Source: Thalassotalea sp. PP2-459
GTDB lineage: Bacteria > Pseudomonadota > Gammaproteobacteria > Enterobacterales > Alteromonadaceae
Assembly (NCBI RefSeq): GCF_001913705.1
Contig: NZ_MKQD01000054.1
Span: 81,994 to 145,993, forward strand
DNA: 64,000 bases
Reading direction: 5' to 3'
Under the pieces are notes generated by a model. The model was given only the letters and a program-made list of their open reading frames with translations, was not told where the DNA came from and ran no database searches. Positions 18,923 through 28,201 of this stretch are shown piece by piece (positions within the stretch are counted from its first letter, which is position 1; every line of letters starts with the position of its first letter). The position numbers were made by a program, and so were the translations under genes.

Positions 18923-20587
18923 TTAATAGCTATCGTTGTGAATGTTTTGTACCGCACGGCCCGATGGATCAGCCATTTTGCTAAAGGCTTCATCCCACGC
19001 GAGTGCTTGTGGTGTACTACATGCAACCGATTTACCACCAGGTACACATTTTGCCGCCGACTCTAGCGGAAAGTGTTCTTCAAATATTGCCCGATAAAAA
19101 TAGGCTTCTTTGGTGTCTGGCGTGTTATGAGGAAATTTAAATTTCGCATTAGCAAGTTGTTGATCAGTCACTTGTGACTCAACGTGCTCTTTTAACCCAT
19201 CAATCCAAGAGTAACCTACACCGTCTGAAAATTGCTCTTTTTGACGCCATAAAATTTCATCAGGTAAATAACCTTCGAAAGAGGCACGTAAAACACCTTT
19301 TTCGATTTTACCGTTACCGCACATTTTATCTTCAGGATTAATGCGCATGGCAACATCCATAAAGTTTTTGTCTAAAAACGGTACTCGCGCTTCAACGCCC
19401 CAAGCCGACATAGATTTGTTTGCACGTAAACAGTCGAACATATGCAGCTTGTCTAATTTACGTAGTAACTCCTCATGGAACTCTTGGGCGTTTGGTGCTT
19501 TATGGAAGTATAAATAACCGCCAAAAATTTCATCTGCACCTTCCCCAGAGAGTACCATTTTAATGCCCATGGCTTTAATTTTACGTGCCATTAAATACAT
19601 TGGCGTTGAGGCACGTACTGTGGTTACATCGTATGTTTCTAAGTGGTAAATTACCTCTTTGAGTGCGTCAATACCTTCTTGTTCGGTAAAGACCACACTG
19701 TGATGGATAGTACCAATGCTATCGGCGACTTTTTGCGCCGCAATTAAATCAGGTGAACCTTCTAATCCGCAGGCAAATGAATGCACTTTTGGCCACCAAG
19801 CTTCCGATAAGTCATTTTCTTCGATACGTCTAGCAGCAAACTTCTGCGTAATTGATGAAATTAATGAAGAATCTAGACCACCAGAAAGCAGTACGCCGTA
19901 TGGCACATCTGTCATTAAGTGACTTTTAACTGATTCTTCAAGCGCTTCTCTTAACTTTGTTTTGCTGGTGAAGTTATCTTTAACTGCTGAATATTCCATC
20001 CAGTTTCGTTGATAATATTTAACTAAATTACCATCTTTACTGTCTAGTAGATGTCCAGGTGGAAATTCCTCAACCGTTTTACAAAGTGGCATTAACGCTT
20101 TCATTTCTGAAGACACATAAAAATTTCCGTCTTCATCACGGCCGGTATAAAGGGGGATAATCCCAATATGATCGCGAGCAATTAAATAACTATTGTCCTC
20201 TGCGTTATATAAGCAAAACGCAAACATTCCTTGTAATTTATCAACGAACTCAGTACCAAACTCTTGATATAGCGGCAAAATAACTTCGCAGTCTGAATGT
20301 GTTTTAAAGTGGTAATCTACGGTGAGTCTTTCTTCGAGCGTTTTATGGTTATAAATTTCACCATTTACTGCAAGAACGTGAGATTTGTCTTCATTATATA
20401 GTGGTTGAGCACCGTGCTCTGTATCTACGATGGCGAGACGTTCATGCACCAATATAGCATTATCATTGCTATAAACACCTGACCAATCAGGGCCGCGATG
20501 ACGAAGTAAACGAGAACATTCTATTGCTTTAGGACGAAGGGCATCTGCCCCAGATTTTATTTCTAATATACCAAATATCGAACACAT
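18923..20587 (-). CDS. asnB: Asparagine synthase B (glutamine-hydrolysing)
   Basis: A 554-residue enzyme, the same length as E. coli AsnB. It makes asparagine from aspartate using glutamine and ATP. The N-terminal nucleophile Cys2 is present after Met1 (MCSIFGI). The glutaminase domain spans about residues 2-190, with RHRGPDWSG and LAVNGEIYNH. The synthetase domain follows, with the PP-loop SGGLDSSLISSI near residue 232. The ATG is fixed by Cys2. It stands alone, divergent from the exported gene at 20906. Confidence 0.97.
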   Translation of the reverse strand: MCSIFGILEIKSGADALRPKAIECSRLLRHRGPDWSGVYSNDNAILVHERLAIVDTEHGAQPLYNEDKSHVLAVNGEIYNHKTLEERLTVDYHFKTHSDCEVILPLYQEFGTEFVDKLQGMFAFCLYNAEDNSYLIARDHIGIIPLYTGRDEDGNFYVSSEMKALMPLCKTVEEFPPGHLLDSKDGNLVKYYQRNWMEYSAVKDNFTSKTKLREALEESVKSHLMTDVPYGVLLSGGLDSSLISSITQKFAARRIEENDLSEAWWPKVHSFACGLEGSPDLIAAQKVADSIGTIHHSVVFTEQEGIDALKEVIYHLETYDVTTVRASTPMYLMARKIKAMGIKMVLSGEGADEIFGGYLYFHKAPNAQEFHEELLRKLDKLHMFDCLRANKSMSAWGVEARVPFLDKNFMDVAMRINPEDKMCGNGKIEKGVLRASFEGYLPDEILWRQKEQFSDGVGYSWIDGLKEHVESQVTDQQLANAKFKFPHNTPDTKEAYFYRAIFEEHFPLESAAKCVPGGKSVACSTPQALAWDEAFSKMADPSGRAVQNIHNDSY

Positions 20588-20905
20588 TGAAGCGCTACCT
20601 CTTGTATATGTAAACCAAATTGTGAATACAGCGATTGCTTGCTTGCGGAGAAGTTTATTGAGAAAGCTATCTTTGACAGGACAAATACAACAACTGTGCT
20701 GAACACTTTGCCATGAATAATTAAAAAAGCAATAGGTGTTTGTAATTTTATTACATTAATTGCAAAGATAGTTCTCGTTAAGAGTGAAACCTAAGTATTG
20801 TTATTAAGATAGTGTGTTACGATAAATCGCTTTCCTCATGTCATTTTTATGCTTATTATCGTTAGTAGGCGTTGATAAATTTTATTGCATTATAAAGGGA
20901 TTAAT
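20588..20905. other. Divergent promoter region asnB / exported Pcp-like gene
   Basis: 318 bases without a gene. The only notable structure is a separated inverted pair, CTATCTTTG at 20667-20675 and CAAAGATAG at 20763-20771, 87 bases apart. AAAGGGA precedes the ATG at 20906. No promoter is convincing. Confidence 0.4.
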
Positions 20906-22138
20906 ATGAAAGGCTTCTTAGCAAAATATCTTATGGTTGCGTTATTTTCAGTGAGCCTGCCTTACTCGGTGTTTAGTCAACCTTTATATCAACAACAAAA
21001 CGAAAAGCCAGATACCTTAGCTAACGCAAAAAATGTTTCGAACAATTCCATCATCGAAAAAAGTGTCGAAGAGCAACGAATTGTTGATGCGAAAACAGCA
21101 ATGCCTAATGTGTTTAATGTACTTAAATCAAGAGTAGAAACTTTTGAACAACAAATTAAGCAAGCACGTAATGTTACGGCCTTAACGCAAGTTGTCATTC
21201 GTCACGCACGTTTATTGTGGCAGGAAGGTGTTACAAGTTTTGAACAAACTAAACGATTTGATGATAGAAGTCTTTATTGGGCTAGGTTATCAATGTCTGC
21301 TGCTTTACGTGCTGCTCCGGCTTTTAAAGAAGCACTTTATACACAGCAACAAGCATTAATGTGGAAGTTTGAATTGATTTCTAGAGGTCAGCAAGACATC
21401 TCTTTTAATAAAAATAGCGATAAAAAAATGTTAGTGACCGGGTTTGATCCGTTTTTTTTAGATCGCAACATTCGTCAAAGTAATCCATCTGGCGTTGCGG
21501 CGTTAGCGCTTGACGATTTATTGATCAGTAAAGATGGTATAAGTGTGGAAATTGAAACGTTAATATTACCTGTAAGGTTTGCAGACTTTGATCAAGGCAT
21601 GGTTGAAGCATTGTTATCTCCTTATTTTAATGAAGTTGATTATATAATAACGGTAAGTATGGGACGTACAGATTTTGATTTAGAACGCTTTCCAGGCCTA
21701 CGACGTAGCGCACATGCGCCTGATAATCTAAATATGTTTACTGGCGCGACAAAAAAAGATCCAATACTTCCTTCATTAAATAATCATCACCTAGACGGAC
21801 CTGAATTTATTGAATTTAGTTTACCCGTCAAAGCGATGTCTAACGCTGCAGGTCCATTTGCAATAAATGATAACCGCAGTGTAACCACAGTGACAGGTCC
21901 ACTTACGGTTGAACATATTATGCAATTGCAAAAACGTACTTCAGTAGAAGGTTCAGGAGGTGGTTATCTTTCTAATGAAGTGTCGTATCGAAGCTTATTG
22001 TTACGTGATCAATTAAATCCAATGCTAGCGGTAGGGCATATTCATACACCAAGTATAAAAGGGTATGAGCCTCAAAAATCAAAATCTATTATTCAACAAC
22101 TGAAAAAAATGCTGCAGTTAGCAATAACGGATAAATAA
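20906..22138 (+). CDS. Exported pyroglutamyl-peptidase-like protein lacking the catalytic Cys
   Basis: A 410-residue protein with an N-terminal signal peptide (about residues 1-25), a roughly 140-residue helical extension and a C-terminal domain (from about 173) resembling pyrrolidone-carboxylate peptidase (peptidase C15). Matching segments are MLVTGFDPFFLDRNIRQSNP, LERFPGLRRSAHAPDN (region of the catalytic Glu) and GHIHTPS (catalytic His). In the segment that normally carries the nucleophilic Cys (SNxAGxYxCN type), this protein reads GGGYLSNEVSY, with Ser356 in place of Cys; the whole protein contains no cysteine. The start is the ATG after AAAGGGA rather than the upstream TTG. Enzyme activity is doubtful; a changed chemistry or a binding role is possible. 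Confidence 0.72.
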   Translation: MKGFLAKYLMVALFSVSLPYSVFSQPLYQQQNEKPDTLANAKNVSNNSIIEKSVEEQRIVDAKTAMPNVFNVLKSRVETFEQQIKQARNVTALTQVVIRHARLLWQEGVTSFEQTKRFDDRSLYWARLSMSAALRAAPAFKEALYTQQQALMWKFELISRGQQDISFNKNSDKKMLVTGFDPFFLDRNIRQSNPSGVAALALDDLLISKDGISVEIETLILPVRFADFDQGMVEALLSPYFNEVDYIITVSMGRTDFDLERFPGLRRSAHAPDNLNMFTGATKKDPILPSLNNHHLDGPEFIEFSLPVKAMSNAAGPFAINDNRSVTTVTGPLTVEHIMQLQKRTSVEGSGGGYLSNEVSYRSLLLRDQLNPMLAVGHIHTPSIKGYEPQKSKSIIQQLKKMLQLAITDK

Positions 22139-22235
22139 ATCACCATTTTAAACGTTCGAAGCTTCTCTACTTGTTGTTCTGTAAAAGCAGGGTAAAATAG
22201 CGCGCAATTATCTTTGTACTAACTGTTTGAGCCTT

Positions 22236-22808
22236 ATGTTTGAATTAAAATACCATACCCCATTTGAATGGACAGAAGCTGTGCTAGCAGACTTTGATAC
22301 CTTTTTACAAGATCACGCCGCGGCAGAAAAAAAAGCGTCAGGAATGGCGGTGTCTATGTTATCCCATTATCCAGATAGAAAGACATTAGTACGTGCCATG
22401 ACAGACTTAGCGATTGAAGAGTTGATTCACTTTAAGCAAGTGATCAAGCTAATGCAGGCACGTGATATACAACTTGGCAACGATGCGAAAGATGTGTACA
22501 TCAAAAAAATACGCGGGTTATTTCGTCACGGTCAAGACGTATTCTTCTTAGATAGACTTTTGGTTGCAGGTGTTATTGAAGCGAGAGGTCATGAACGATT
22601 CTCTCTTGTTGCTCAAGCGCTTCCTGAAGGGAAAGAAAAAGATTTCTATGTCAGTATTGCTAAATCTGAAGAAAAACATAAAAATCTCTTTGTAGAGTTA
22701 GCCTATGAATATTTTGATAAAGCTGAAGTTGACCAAAGGTTAGAAGAAATTTTGATAGCAGAAGCTGATATTTGTTCACAATTACCCTTTACAGCAGCGT
22801 TACATTAA
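22236..22808 (+). CDS. miaE: tRNA-(ms2io6A)-hydroxylase
   Basis: A 190-residue diiron protein that hydroxylates ms2i6A37 in tRNAs reading UNN codons. It is a ferritin-like four-helix bundle; candidate iron ligands are the EELIHFKQV segment in one helix, the EARGHERF segment in the third and SEEKHKNLF (E and H) in the fourth. Length is close to family members in Pseudomonas and Salmonella. The ATG at 22236 is chosen over an upstream TTG. The glycosyltransferase gene starts six bases after its stop, so the two are probably co-transcribed. Confidence 0.92.
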   Translation: MFELKYHTPFEWTEAVLADFDTFLQDHAAAEKKASGMAVSMLSHYPDRKTLVRAMTDLAIEELIHFKQVIKLMQARDIQLGNDAKDVYIKKIRGLFRHGQDVFFLDRLLVAGVIEARGHERFSLVAQALPEGKEKDFYVSIAKSEEKHKNLFVELAYEYFDKAEVDQRLEEILIAEADICSQLPFTAALH

Positions 22809-22814
22809 TCGCTG

Positions 22815-24026
22815 ATGAACGTGATTGAAAAATATCTTCAGCGGTATGCTGAGCCTGAGGTGATGTTAATCGATAAATTGCCTTCAGGTTTACGTTATCA
22901 CCACGTAGTGGTAATACCGGCCTATAAAGAGTGTACTGCTTTCTTAACACAATTTAATGAAAGCAGTTTACTTGAACAGGGTTTTTTAGTCATTCTTGTT
23001 GTAAATCAACCTGAAACAGATGAAGAGAATAGATTACAATTGGCGCTTCAAACTGCAGCGTTAGCGAGCGGGCCCTTGTTATGGCAAAACCAGAATCTCG
23101 CTTTAGTACAACTTGCTGATTCACCTTCAGCAATATTAGTGGTGGACAGATTCACAAAAGGCATTCCAGCAAAACAAGGGGTGGGACTGGCACGAAAAAT
23201 TGGAGCAGATCTCGCTTGCCTATTAATGCAACAACAGGTGGTGCTTAGTCAATGGATTCATTCAACGGACGCTGACGCAACCTTGCCGACTGATTATTTT
23301 TCAGCAGTAAAAAGTTGCAATGAAGACGTGGCCATTGCTACCTATAATTTTACTCATCAATGTGATGATAAGAAGATTTATCAGGCAAATGCGCTATATG
23401 AACAAGCAATGCGTTACTACGTAGCAGGATTAACATATGCCAACTCCCCTTATAATTTTTATACTATAGGTAGTCTACTTGCGTTTAAAGCTCAACATTA
23501 CGCCCAAGTTCGGGGTTTTCCTAAACGAAGTGCAGGTGAAGACTTTTATTTAATTAACAAACTTGCCAAGCTTGGTAAGGTATTTTTTATTGAACGCAGC
23601 ACCGTACTTTTAAACGCTAGGCTTTCAGATCGGGTGCCATTTGGCACAGGGCCTGCGGTTGAAAAGATAATCACTAAAGCCGAACAAGGATTAGGATACT
23701 ATTATTATCATCCGGCCATTTTTGATAATTTGAAAAATGTGTTAGATAACGTAGATACGCTATTTGAATTAAGATTTTCTTTAAACATATGGCTCGAACA
23801 ATTATCAACGAAGAGTAAACATGCATTAATTGCTATCGGATTTACAAAGTTTGTTGAACAGCATTTAAGTGCTAAAAAAATACAGTTTGAGAAGCAATTT
23901 ATCGTTTGGTTTGATGCCTTTAAAACGTTAAAGTTCATTCATCATATACGTGATAATGGTGTTGAGAATATTTTGTTATCTTCTGCAATAGAGCAAGCAT
24001 GCTTTATGCCATTAAGCGAGAATTAA
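22815..24026 (+). CDS. Family 2-like glycosyltransferase (GT-A fold)
   Basis: A 403-residue soluble protein. HHVVVIPAYKEC (about residues 29-40) resembles the N-terminal nucleotide-binding strand of family 2 glycosyltransferases, and HSTDADATLPTDYF (about 154-167) supplies a DxD-type motif (DAD) for metal and nucleotide-sugar binding. GEDFYLINKLAKLG (around 241-254) resembles the acceptor-side ED motif of the family. No membrane helices are evident. It follows miaE closely. Substrate and product are unknown; a link between this protein and tRNA modification is not supported beyond adjacency. Confidence 0.75.
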   Translation: MNVIEKYLQRYAEPEVMLIDKLPSGLRYHHVVVIPAYKECTAFLTQFNESSLLEQGFLVILVVNQPETDEENRLQLALQTAALASGPLLWQNQNLALVQLADSPSAILVVDRFTKGIPAKQGVGLARKIGADLACLLMQQQVVLSQWIHSTDADATLPTDYFSAVKSCNEDVAIATYNFTHQCDDKKIYQANALYEQAMRYYVAGLTYANSPYNFYTIGSLLAFKAQHYAQVRGFPKRSAGEDFYLINKLAKLGKVFFIERSTVLLNARLSDRVPFGTGPAVEKIITKAEQGLGYYYYHPAIFDNLKNVLDNVDTLFELRFSLNIWLEQLSTKSKHALIAIGFTKFVEQHLSAKKIQFEKQFIVWFDAFKTLKFIHHIRDNGVENILLSSAIEQACFMPLSEN

Positions 24027-24028
24027 AG

Positions 24029-24140
24029 GGGTCAGGTACATTTAAAGTTTTCTTATATATCCTGTTCAATAATAACTAACTAGTTCGGAATAAGAAGTTA
24101 GCTAATCAAGTTGTTATCCCGAGTTCAGATTAACTATCTA
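24029..24140 (+). repeat. GGGTCAGGTACA repeat copy 2 with imperfect inverted arms
   Basis: The 12-base word GGGTCAGGTACA (24029-24040) recurs from 17849. Behind it lies an imperfect inverted pair, AGTTCGGAATAAGAAGTTAG and CAAGTTGTTATCCCGAGTT, agreeing at about 13 of 20 positions. This looks like a decayed palindromic intergenic element. No ORF is present. Confidence 0.4.
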
Positions 24141-24169
24141 CTCAGCTAGATGGGTACAAAAAAGCAATA

Positions 24170-24200
24170 AAAAACCCCTTTCAAATGAAAGAGGTTTTTT
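24170..24200 (-). terminator. Terminator of the ccoNOQP operon
   Basis: A 12-13 bp stem with one C/A mismatch (AAAAACCCCTTTC with GAAAGAGGTTTTT) and an AAAT loop, placed just behind the ccoP stop. On the minus strand the 3' arm ends in a T-run. Confidence 0.8.
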
Positions 24201-24222
24201 AAGTGTAATAAGTAATTACCTG

Positions 24223-25260
24223 TTACTCATGCGAAAGACTGTAAACATAAGCACTAATAACATGCACTTTCTTCTCACCTAAAATATCTTTCCAAGCGGG
24301 CATTACACCAGCACGTCCATGACGAATAGACTCTTGAATACCACGCTCTGAACTTGTATAAAGCCAAATGTTATCATTTAATCTAGGCGCGCCAAGGGCA
24401 ATACCCATTGCTTCACTACCTTGACCTTCAGCCCCATGACAAGCTGCACACATAACAAATTTTTCTTTACCAGATTCAATGTTACCTTGCTTAGCTTCAC
24501 GTCCGCTTAAGCTTAGCACATAGGCAGCTACATCCTTAACACCTTGTTCACCACCTAACATGGTTTCCCAAGCGATCATACCTTGTGCTTTACGGCCTTC
24601 CATAATGCTGTGTTTAATGTCAGCAGGAGTGCCTCCGTATAACCAATCTTTATCAACAAGATTAGGGAAACCGGTAGTACCGCGAGCATCAGAACCATGA
24701 CACTGCGAACAGTTTTGCAAGAATAAACGTTTACCCACTTCAATCGCTTCTTTTCGTTGTAGCAATTGCTCTTGGGCTGGTGTTAGTTCTTGGTCAAGAT
24801 CAAAATCAATTTCTTGATGTTTAGCACTCGCAATTTCTTCAATACTAAATGTTGCAAATTTATCGAAGATAGGGCCAAACCGTTGTTCTGCCGCTTTCAT
24901 TTCCATATCGTATTCAACGATAAGTCCTTTTTCTCTAGCTTCGGCGGCTTGTTGTTTTGAGTCTTCCATGCTCACAATGCCTTGATTAGAGCTTGTCCAA
25001 CCAAATAAGCCTTTAAAATTACCTAACCCTGGATACATTAATAAATAGCCAAAGCCCCAAATAATGGTGACCAAGAAAAATGTGCTCCACCATTTGGGTA
25101 AGGGGTTATTTAATTCTTCTATACCGTCGAAATCATGGCCAGTTGACTCGCCCTCAGGGACACCAACAAAGTTCTTTAAACACCAACGTAGTAGGAGAAA
25201 ACAACCTACTAACGTTCCAAGTGTGAGAACAGTTATCCAAATACTCCAGAAACTAGACAT
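24223..25260 (-). CDS. ccoP: cbb3-type cytochrome c oxidase subunit III, diheme
   Basis: A 345-residue membrane-anchored diheme cytochrome c of the high-affinity cbb3 oxidase. It has two membrane helices (about residues 5-25 and 60-78) and two CXXCH heme sites, CSQCH at 184-188 and CAACH at 271-275. The start is the ATG at 25260 (MSSFWSIW), which overlaps the ccoQ stop by eight bases; the open frame upstream of it is only the ccoQ region read in another frame. Last gene of ccoNOQP. Confidence 0.96.
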   Translation of the reverse strand: MSSFWSIWITVLTLGTLVGCFLLLRWCLKNFVGVPEGESTGHDFDGIEELNNPLPKWWSTFFLVTIIWGFGYLLMYPGLGNFKGLFGWTSSNQGIVSMEDSKQQAAEAREKGLIVEYDMEMKAAEQRFGPIFDKFATFSIEEIASAKHQEIDFDLDQELTPAQEQLLQRKEAIEVGKRLFLQNCSQCHGSDARGTTGFPNLVDKDWLYGGTPADIKHSIMEGRKAQGMIAWETMLGGEQGVKDVAAYVLSLSGREAKQGNIESGKEKFVMCAACHGAEGQGSEAMGIALGAPRLNDNIWLYTSSERGIQESIRHGRAGVMPAWKDILGEKKVHVISAYVYSLSHE

Positions 25261-25432
25261 TATTATTAGTCTCCTGTTTGTTATTTTCTTTTTTGTGATC
25301 TTCTTCAAAAATAGAATTAGCAGCTTTGTCAAACGTTGACTTGCGCTTCTTGTTATATGACCAGATCACAATGATGATAAATAAAGCTAATATTAATAAA
25401 GCTATTACGCCTCTAAGCGTTCCATAATCCAT
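25253..25432 (-). CDS. ccoQ: cbb3-type oxidase small subunit CcoQ
   Basis: A 59-residue protein found by reading the gap between ccoO and ccoP. It starts MDYGTLRGVI, has one membrane helix (IALLILALFIIIVIW, about residues 10-24) and a charged tail (SYNKKRKSTFDKAANS and on). Size, position and topology fit CcoQ/FixQ, which stabilises the cbb3 complex. Its stop overlaps the start of ccoP; ccoO ends five bases upstream. Confidence 0.93.
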   Translation of the reverse strand: MDYGTLRGVIALLILALFIIIVIWSYNKKRKSTFDKAANSIFEEDHKKENNKQETNNNV

Positions 25433-25437
25433 GACGA

Positions 25438-26082
25438 TTACTTCAATGCGTGACCAAGAGATTGTAAGTAAGCAATTAAGGCATCCATTTCAGTTTTGCC
25501 TTTTACTGCTAACTTAGCATTCTTGATATCTTCAGCTGAATATAATGGAATTGGATTACCATCTTCATCTTTATGGCTTCTATTTCTTGTTAAGAAATTA
25601 AACGTTTCCAATTTCTTTGCCGTTAAGTTGCCATCAAGTGTATTTTCGGCTAACCAAGGGAAGCCTGGCATATTAGATTCTGGTACCACTGAACGAGGAT
25701 CGATCAAGTGCGCACGATGCCAGTCATCACTATATCGACCACCCACACGTGCTAGATCAGGACCAGTACGCTTAGAACCCCATAAAAATGGATGCTCCCA
25801 TACATGCTCACCCGCAACAGAATAATGACCATAACGCTCTGTTTCCGCACGGAAAGGGCGGATCATTTGGCTATGACATACGTTACAACTTTCGCGGATA
25901 TAGATGTCTCGTCCTTCGAGTTCTAATGCCGTATATGGACGTAAATTTTCTACTGGTTGCGTTGTTTCTTTTTGAAAGAAAAGTGGTGTTATTTCTACAA
26001 GACCACCAATGCTAATAGCGAAAATAGTAAAGATAAAGAACAAGCCTACACTTTTTTCGACTTTTTCATGTTTATTTTTCAT
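25438..26082 (-). CDS. ccoO: cbb3-type cytochrome c oxidase subunit II, monoheme
   Basis: A 214-residue membrane-anchored monoheme cytochrome c, the first electron acceptor subunit next to CcoN. It has an N-terminal anchor helix (about residues 11-31), one heme site CNVCH at 66-70 followed by SQMIRP, and a heme-ligand methionine candidate in [13 protein letters not shown]. Length is slightly above the usual ~200. It lies 11 bases after ccoN and 5 before ccoQ. Confidence 0.96.
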   Translation of the reverse strand: MKNKHEKVEKSVGLFFIFTIFAISIGGLVEITPLFFQKETTQPVENLRPYTALELEGRDIYIRESCNVCHSQMIRPFRAETERYGHYSVAGEHVWEHPFLWGSKRTGPDLARVGGRYSDDWHRAHLIDPRSVVPESNMPGFPWLAENTLDGNLTAKKLETFNFLTRNRSHKDEDGNPIPLYSAEDIKNAKLAVKGKTEMDALIAYLQSLGHALK

Positions 26083-26093
26083 GTTCAGCCCCC

Positions 26094-27518
26094 TTATACT
26101 TGTTCAACACGCTTAAGACTATTGTCTTCTGCGTAAATGGTTTTGAACATGTTGTAAGCCATTAATATAAAGCCAGCTACAACTAATACACCGCCTAAGA
26201 AACGGATAATATAGAAAGGATATGAAGCGGTTAAGCTTTCTACAAAACTATACGTTAACGTACCGTCTGTATTGACAGCACGCCACATTAATCCTTGCAT
26301 AACACCCGAAATCCACATTGCAACGATGTACAGAACTACACCCGCGGTGTGCATCCAAAAATGTACATTGATTAACTTAATGCTATACATACGGCCTTGG
26401 TTAAATAACACAGGTATCAAGTGATACATTGCACCAATTGAAATCATGGCAACCCAACCTAATGCACCTGAATGAACGTGTCCGATAGTCCAGTCAGTGT
26501 AATGTGATAATGCGTTTACTGATTTGATTGCCATCATAGGGCCTTCAAAAGTTGACATGCCATAGAAAGATAATGAAACAATTAAGAAGCGCAAAATTGG
26601 GTCGTAACGTAATTTATGCCAAGCACCTGAAAGGGTCATAATACCGTTGATCATACCGCCCCAAGATGGAAGGAATAGAACAATAGACATTACCATACCA
26701 ACACTTTGCGCCCAGTCAGGTAATGCAGTGTAATGTAGATGGTGAGGGCCAGCCCAGATATAAAGTGATACTAATGCCCAAAAGTGAACAATAGAGAGGC
26801 GATAAGAGTAAATTGGACGTTCAGCTTGTTTAGGCACAAAGTAATACATCATCCCTAAGAAGCCAGCTGTTAATAAGAAACCTACTGCATTATGACCATA
26901 CCACCACTGCATCATGGCATCGATAGCACCAGAGTAGATTGAATACGACTTCATCATCGATACCGGTATAACCATACTGTTACCAATGTGTAAAACAGCT
27001 ACGGTAAGAATAAAACCGCCGAAGAACCAGTTAGCCACATAGATATGTGAAGTTTTTCTTTTTATTAATGTACCAAAAAAAACAATGATGTAAGACACCC
27101 ACACGACCGCGATCAAAATATCGATTGGCCATTCTAATTCAGCATATTCTTTACTAGAAGTATAACCAAGGGGCAAGGTGATTACCGCGAGCACGATAAC
27201 GAGTTGCCAGCCCCAGAAGGTAAATGCTGCAAGGGAGCCGCCAAAAAGGCTGGTTTTACACGTTCTTTGTACAACAAAATATGAAGTCGCAAATAACGCA
27301 CTGGTACCAAAAGCAAAAATTACCGCATTGGTGTGAAGAGGACGTAATCGGGAATAGGTTAACCAAGGAGTATCAAAGTTTAACGCAGGCCATATGAGCT
27401 GCGCAGCAATAATAACACCAAGTAAAGTACCTACAATACCCCAAATTACAGTCATTACAGTAAACTGACGTACAACATTGTAGTTATAGTCAACTGCTGA
27501 CGAATCATTTTGAGTCAT
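26094..27518 (-). CDS. ccoN: cbb3-type cytochrome c oxidase subunit I
   Basis: A 474-residue heme-copper oxidase catalytic subunit with about twelve membrane helices. It reduces O2 at the heme b3-CuB site and pumps protons, with high O2 affinity. Seen: [11 protein letters not shown] (CuB ligand His), [13 protein letters not shown] (two further ligands) and [13 protein letters not shown] (heme ligands). The ATG at 27518 (MTQND) is preferred over one 39 bases upstream because family members start with a short hydrophilic tail. First gene of ccoNOQP; the assembly genes ccoGHIS are not in this window. Confidence 0.96.
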   Translation of the reverse strand: MTQNDSSAVDYNYNVVRQFTVMTVIWGIVGTLLGVIIAAQLIWPALNFDTPWLTYSRLRPLHTNAVIFAFGTSALFATSYFVVQRTCKTSLFGGSLAAFTFWGWQLVIVLAVITLPLGYTSSKEYAELEWPIDILIAVVWVSYIIVFFGTLIKRKTSHIYVANWFFGGFILTVAVLHIGNSMVIPVSMMKSYSIYSGAIDAMMQWWYGHNAVGFLLTAGFLGMMYYFVPKQAERPIYSYRLSIVHFWALVSLYIWAGPHHLHYTALPDWAQSVGMVMSIVLFLPSWGGMINGIMTLSGAWHKLRYDPILRFLIVSLSFYGMSTFEGPMMAIKSVNALSHYTDWTIGHVHSGALGWVAMISIGAMYHLIPVLFNQGRMYSIKLINVHFWMHTAGVVLYIVAMWISGVMQGLMWRAVNTDGTLTYSFVESLTASYPFYIIRFLGGVLVVAGFILMAYNMFKTIYAEDNSLKRVEQV

Positions 27519-27769
27519 GGTATGGTTTCCGCAGTTATAATTATAAAATAGTTTCAAATTGAAGAGTGATTTATAGTAATAGTTATAGCCTAAAAATTAC
27601 TTAATCACATAGCGAGTCTTAAACCCGCGCGAATAATAGACATTTAGCACCAAAAAGTCACCTGTAGATAAGAGAAAATTTGTTTTAAATCAAAAAAAAT
27701 CGTTAAAGTGTTTAATTTGTCATCAATTCCCTGTAAATTCCACATTTTTAAAGACTTACCCTGAATAAA
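27519..27769. promoter_or_regulatory. FNR/Anr-like box in the divergent cco / lipoprotein region
   Basis: The sequence TTGTT-ttaa-ATCAA at 27680-27693 matches the FNR consensus TTGAT-N4-ATCAA at nine of ten positions. It lies between ccoN (minus) and the lipoprotein gene (plus), fitting the usual oxygen-limitation control of cbb3 oxidase. Nothing else in this 251-base gap is supported. Confidence 0.5.
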
Positions 27770-28201
27770 ATGTATCGTAAATTTTTCTTAACTTTTCTTT
27801 TTTTGATGCTAGTAAACTGTACAGATCATAAACCTGAAAAGACAATAAATCCAATTTGTATCGATGGGCAAAGTGCTTGCGTTGTTGAGGTTTTAAACAA
27901 CCAAGTTGATCTAAAGTTCAATCAACAAAGGTTAGTCGCAGAAACGCCATTTATTATGCGAGTTGATTCAAGCAATAATAGCGAAATCATTAAAGTTACG
28001 GGCTATATGGAAGGAGAAAATATGTACATGGGTAAAATACCGTTAATGTTTAACGCTGATAAAGAAGGGTACTATGAAGCGCAAGGATTTGTTGGTAGTT
28101 GTGGTAATACAGGTATGCAGTGGCGTATATGGATAACAGTGACCAATAATGCTGAACAGTCTGAAACGTTTTCTATCACAGTACCTAGTTATTTGCGTTA
28201 A
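27770..28201 (+). CDS. Putative lipoprotein with FixH/YtkA-like domain
   Basis: A 143-residue protein with a lipoprotein signal (MYRKFF, hydrophobic run, LVNC with Cys17 as lipidation site). The body is a small beta domain: FIMRVDSSNNSEIIKVTGYM followed by MYMGKIPLMFNADKEGYYEA and MQWRIWITV. This order (glycine turn, methionines, xGYYxA, QWRIxV) resembles YtkA-like and FixH/CcoH-like domains. It is divergent from ccoNOQP and shares the region with the FNR-like box, so a role in oxidase biogenesis or copper handling is possible. Its stop overlaps the lysE-family stop by three bases. Confidence 0.65.
   Translation: MYRKFFLTFLFLMLVNCTDHKPEKTINPICIDGQSACVVEVLNNQVDLKFNQQRLVAETPFIMRVDSSNNSEIIKVTGYMEGENMYMGKIPLMFNADKEGYYEAQGFVGSCGNTGMQWRIWITVTNNAEQSETFSITVPSYLR

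Noticed and set aside
25258..25332. Longer N-terminus of ccoP starting at 25332
   Set aside because: It reads the ccoQ coding region in another frame; the family start MSSFW at 25260 and the ccoQ gene explain the sequence.
27710..27727. Second FNR box at TAATTtgtcATCAA
   Set aside because: The left half matches the consensus poorly (two of five bases).
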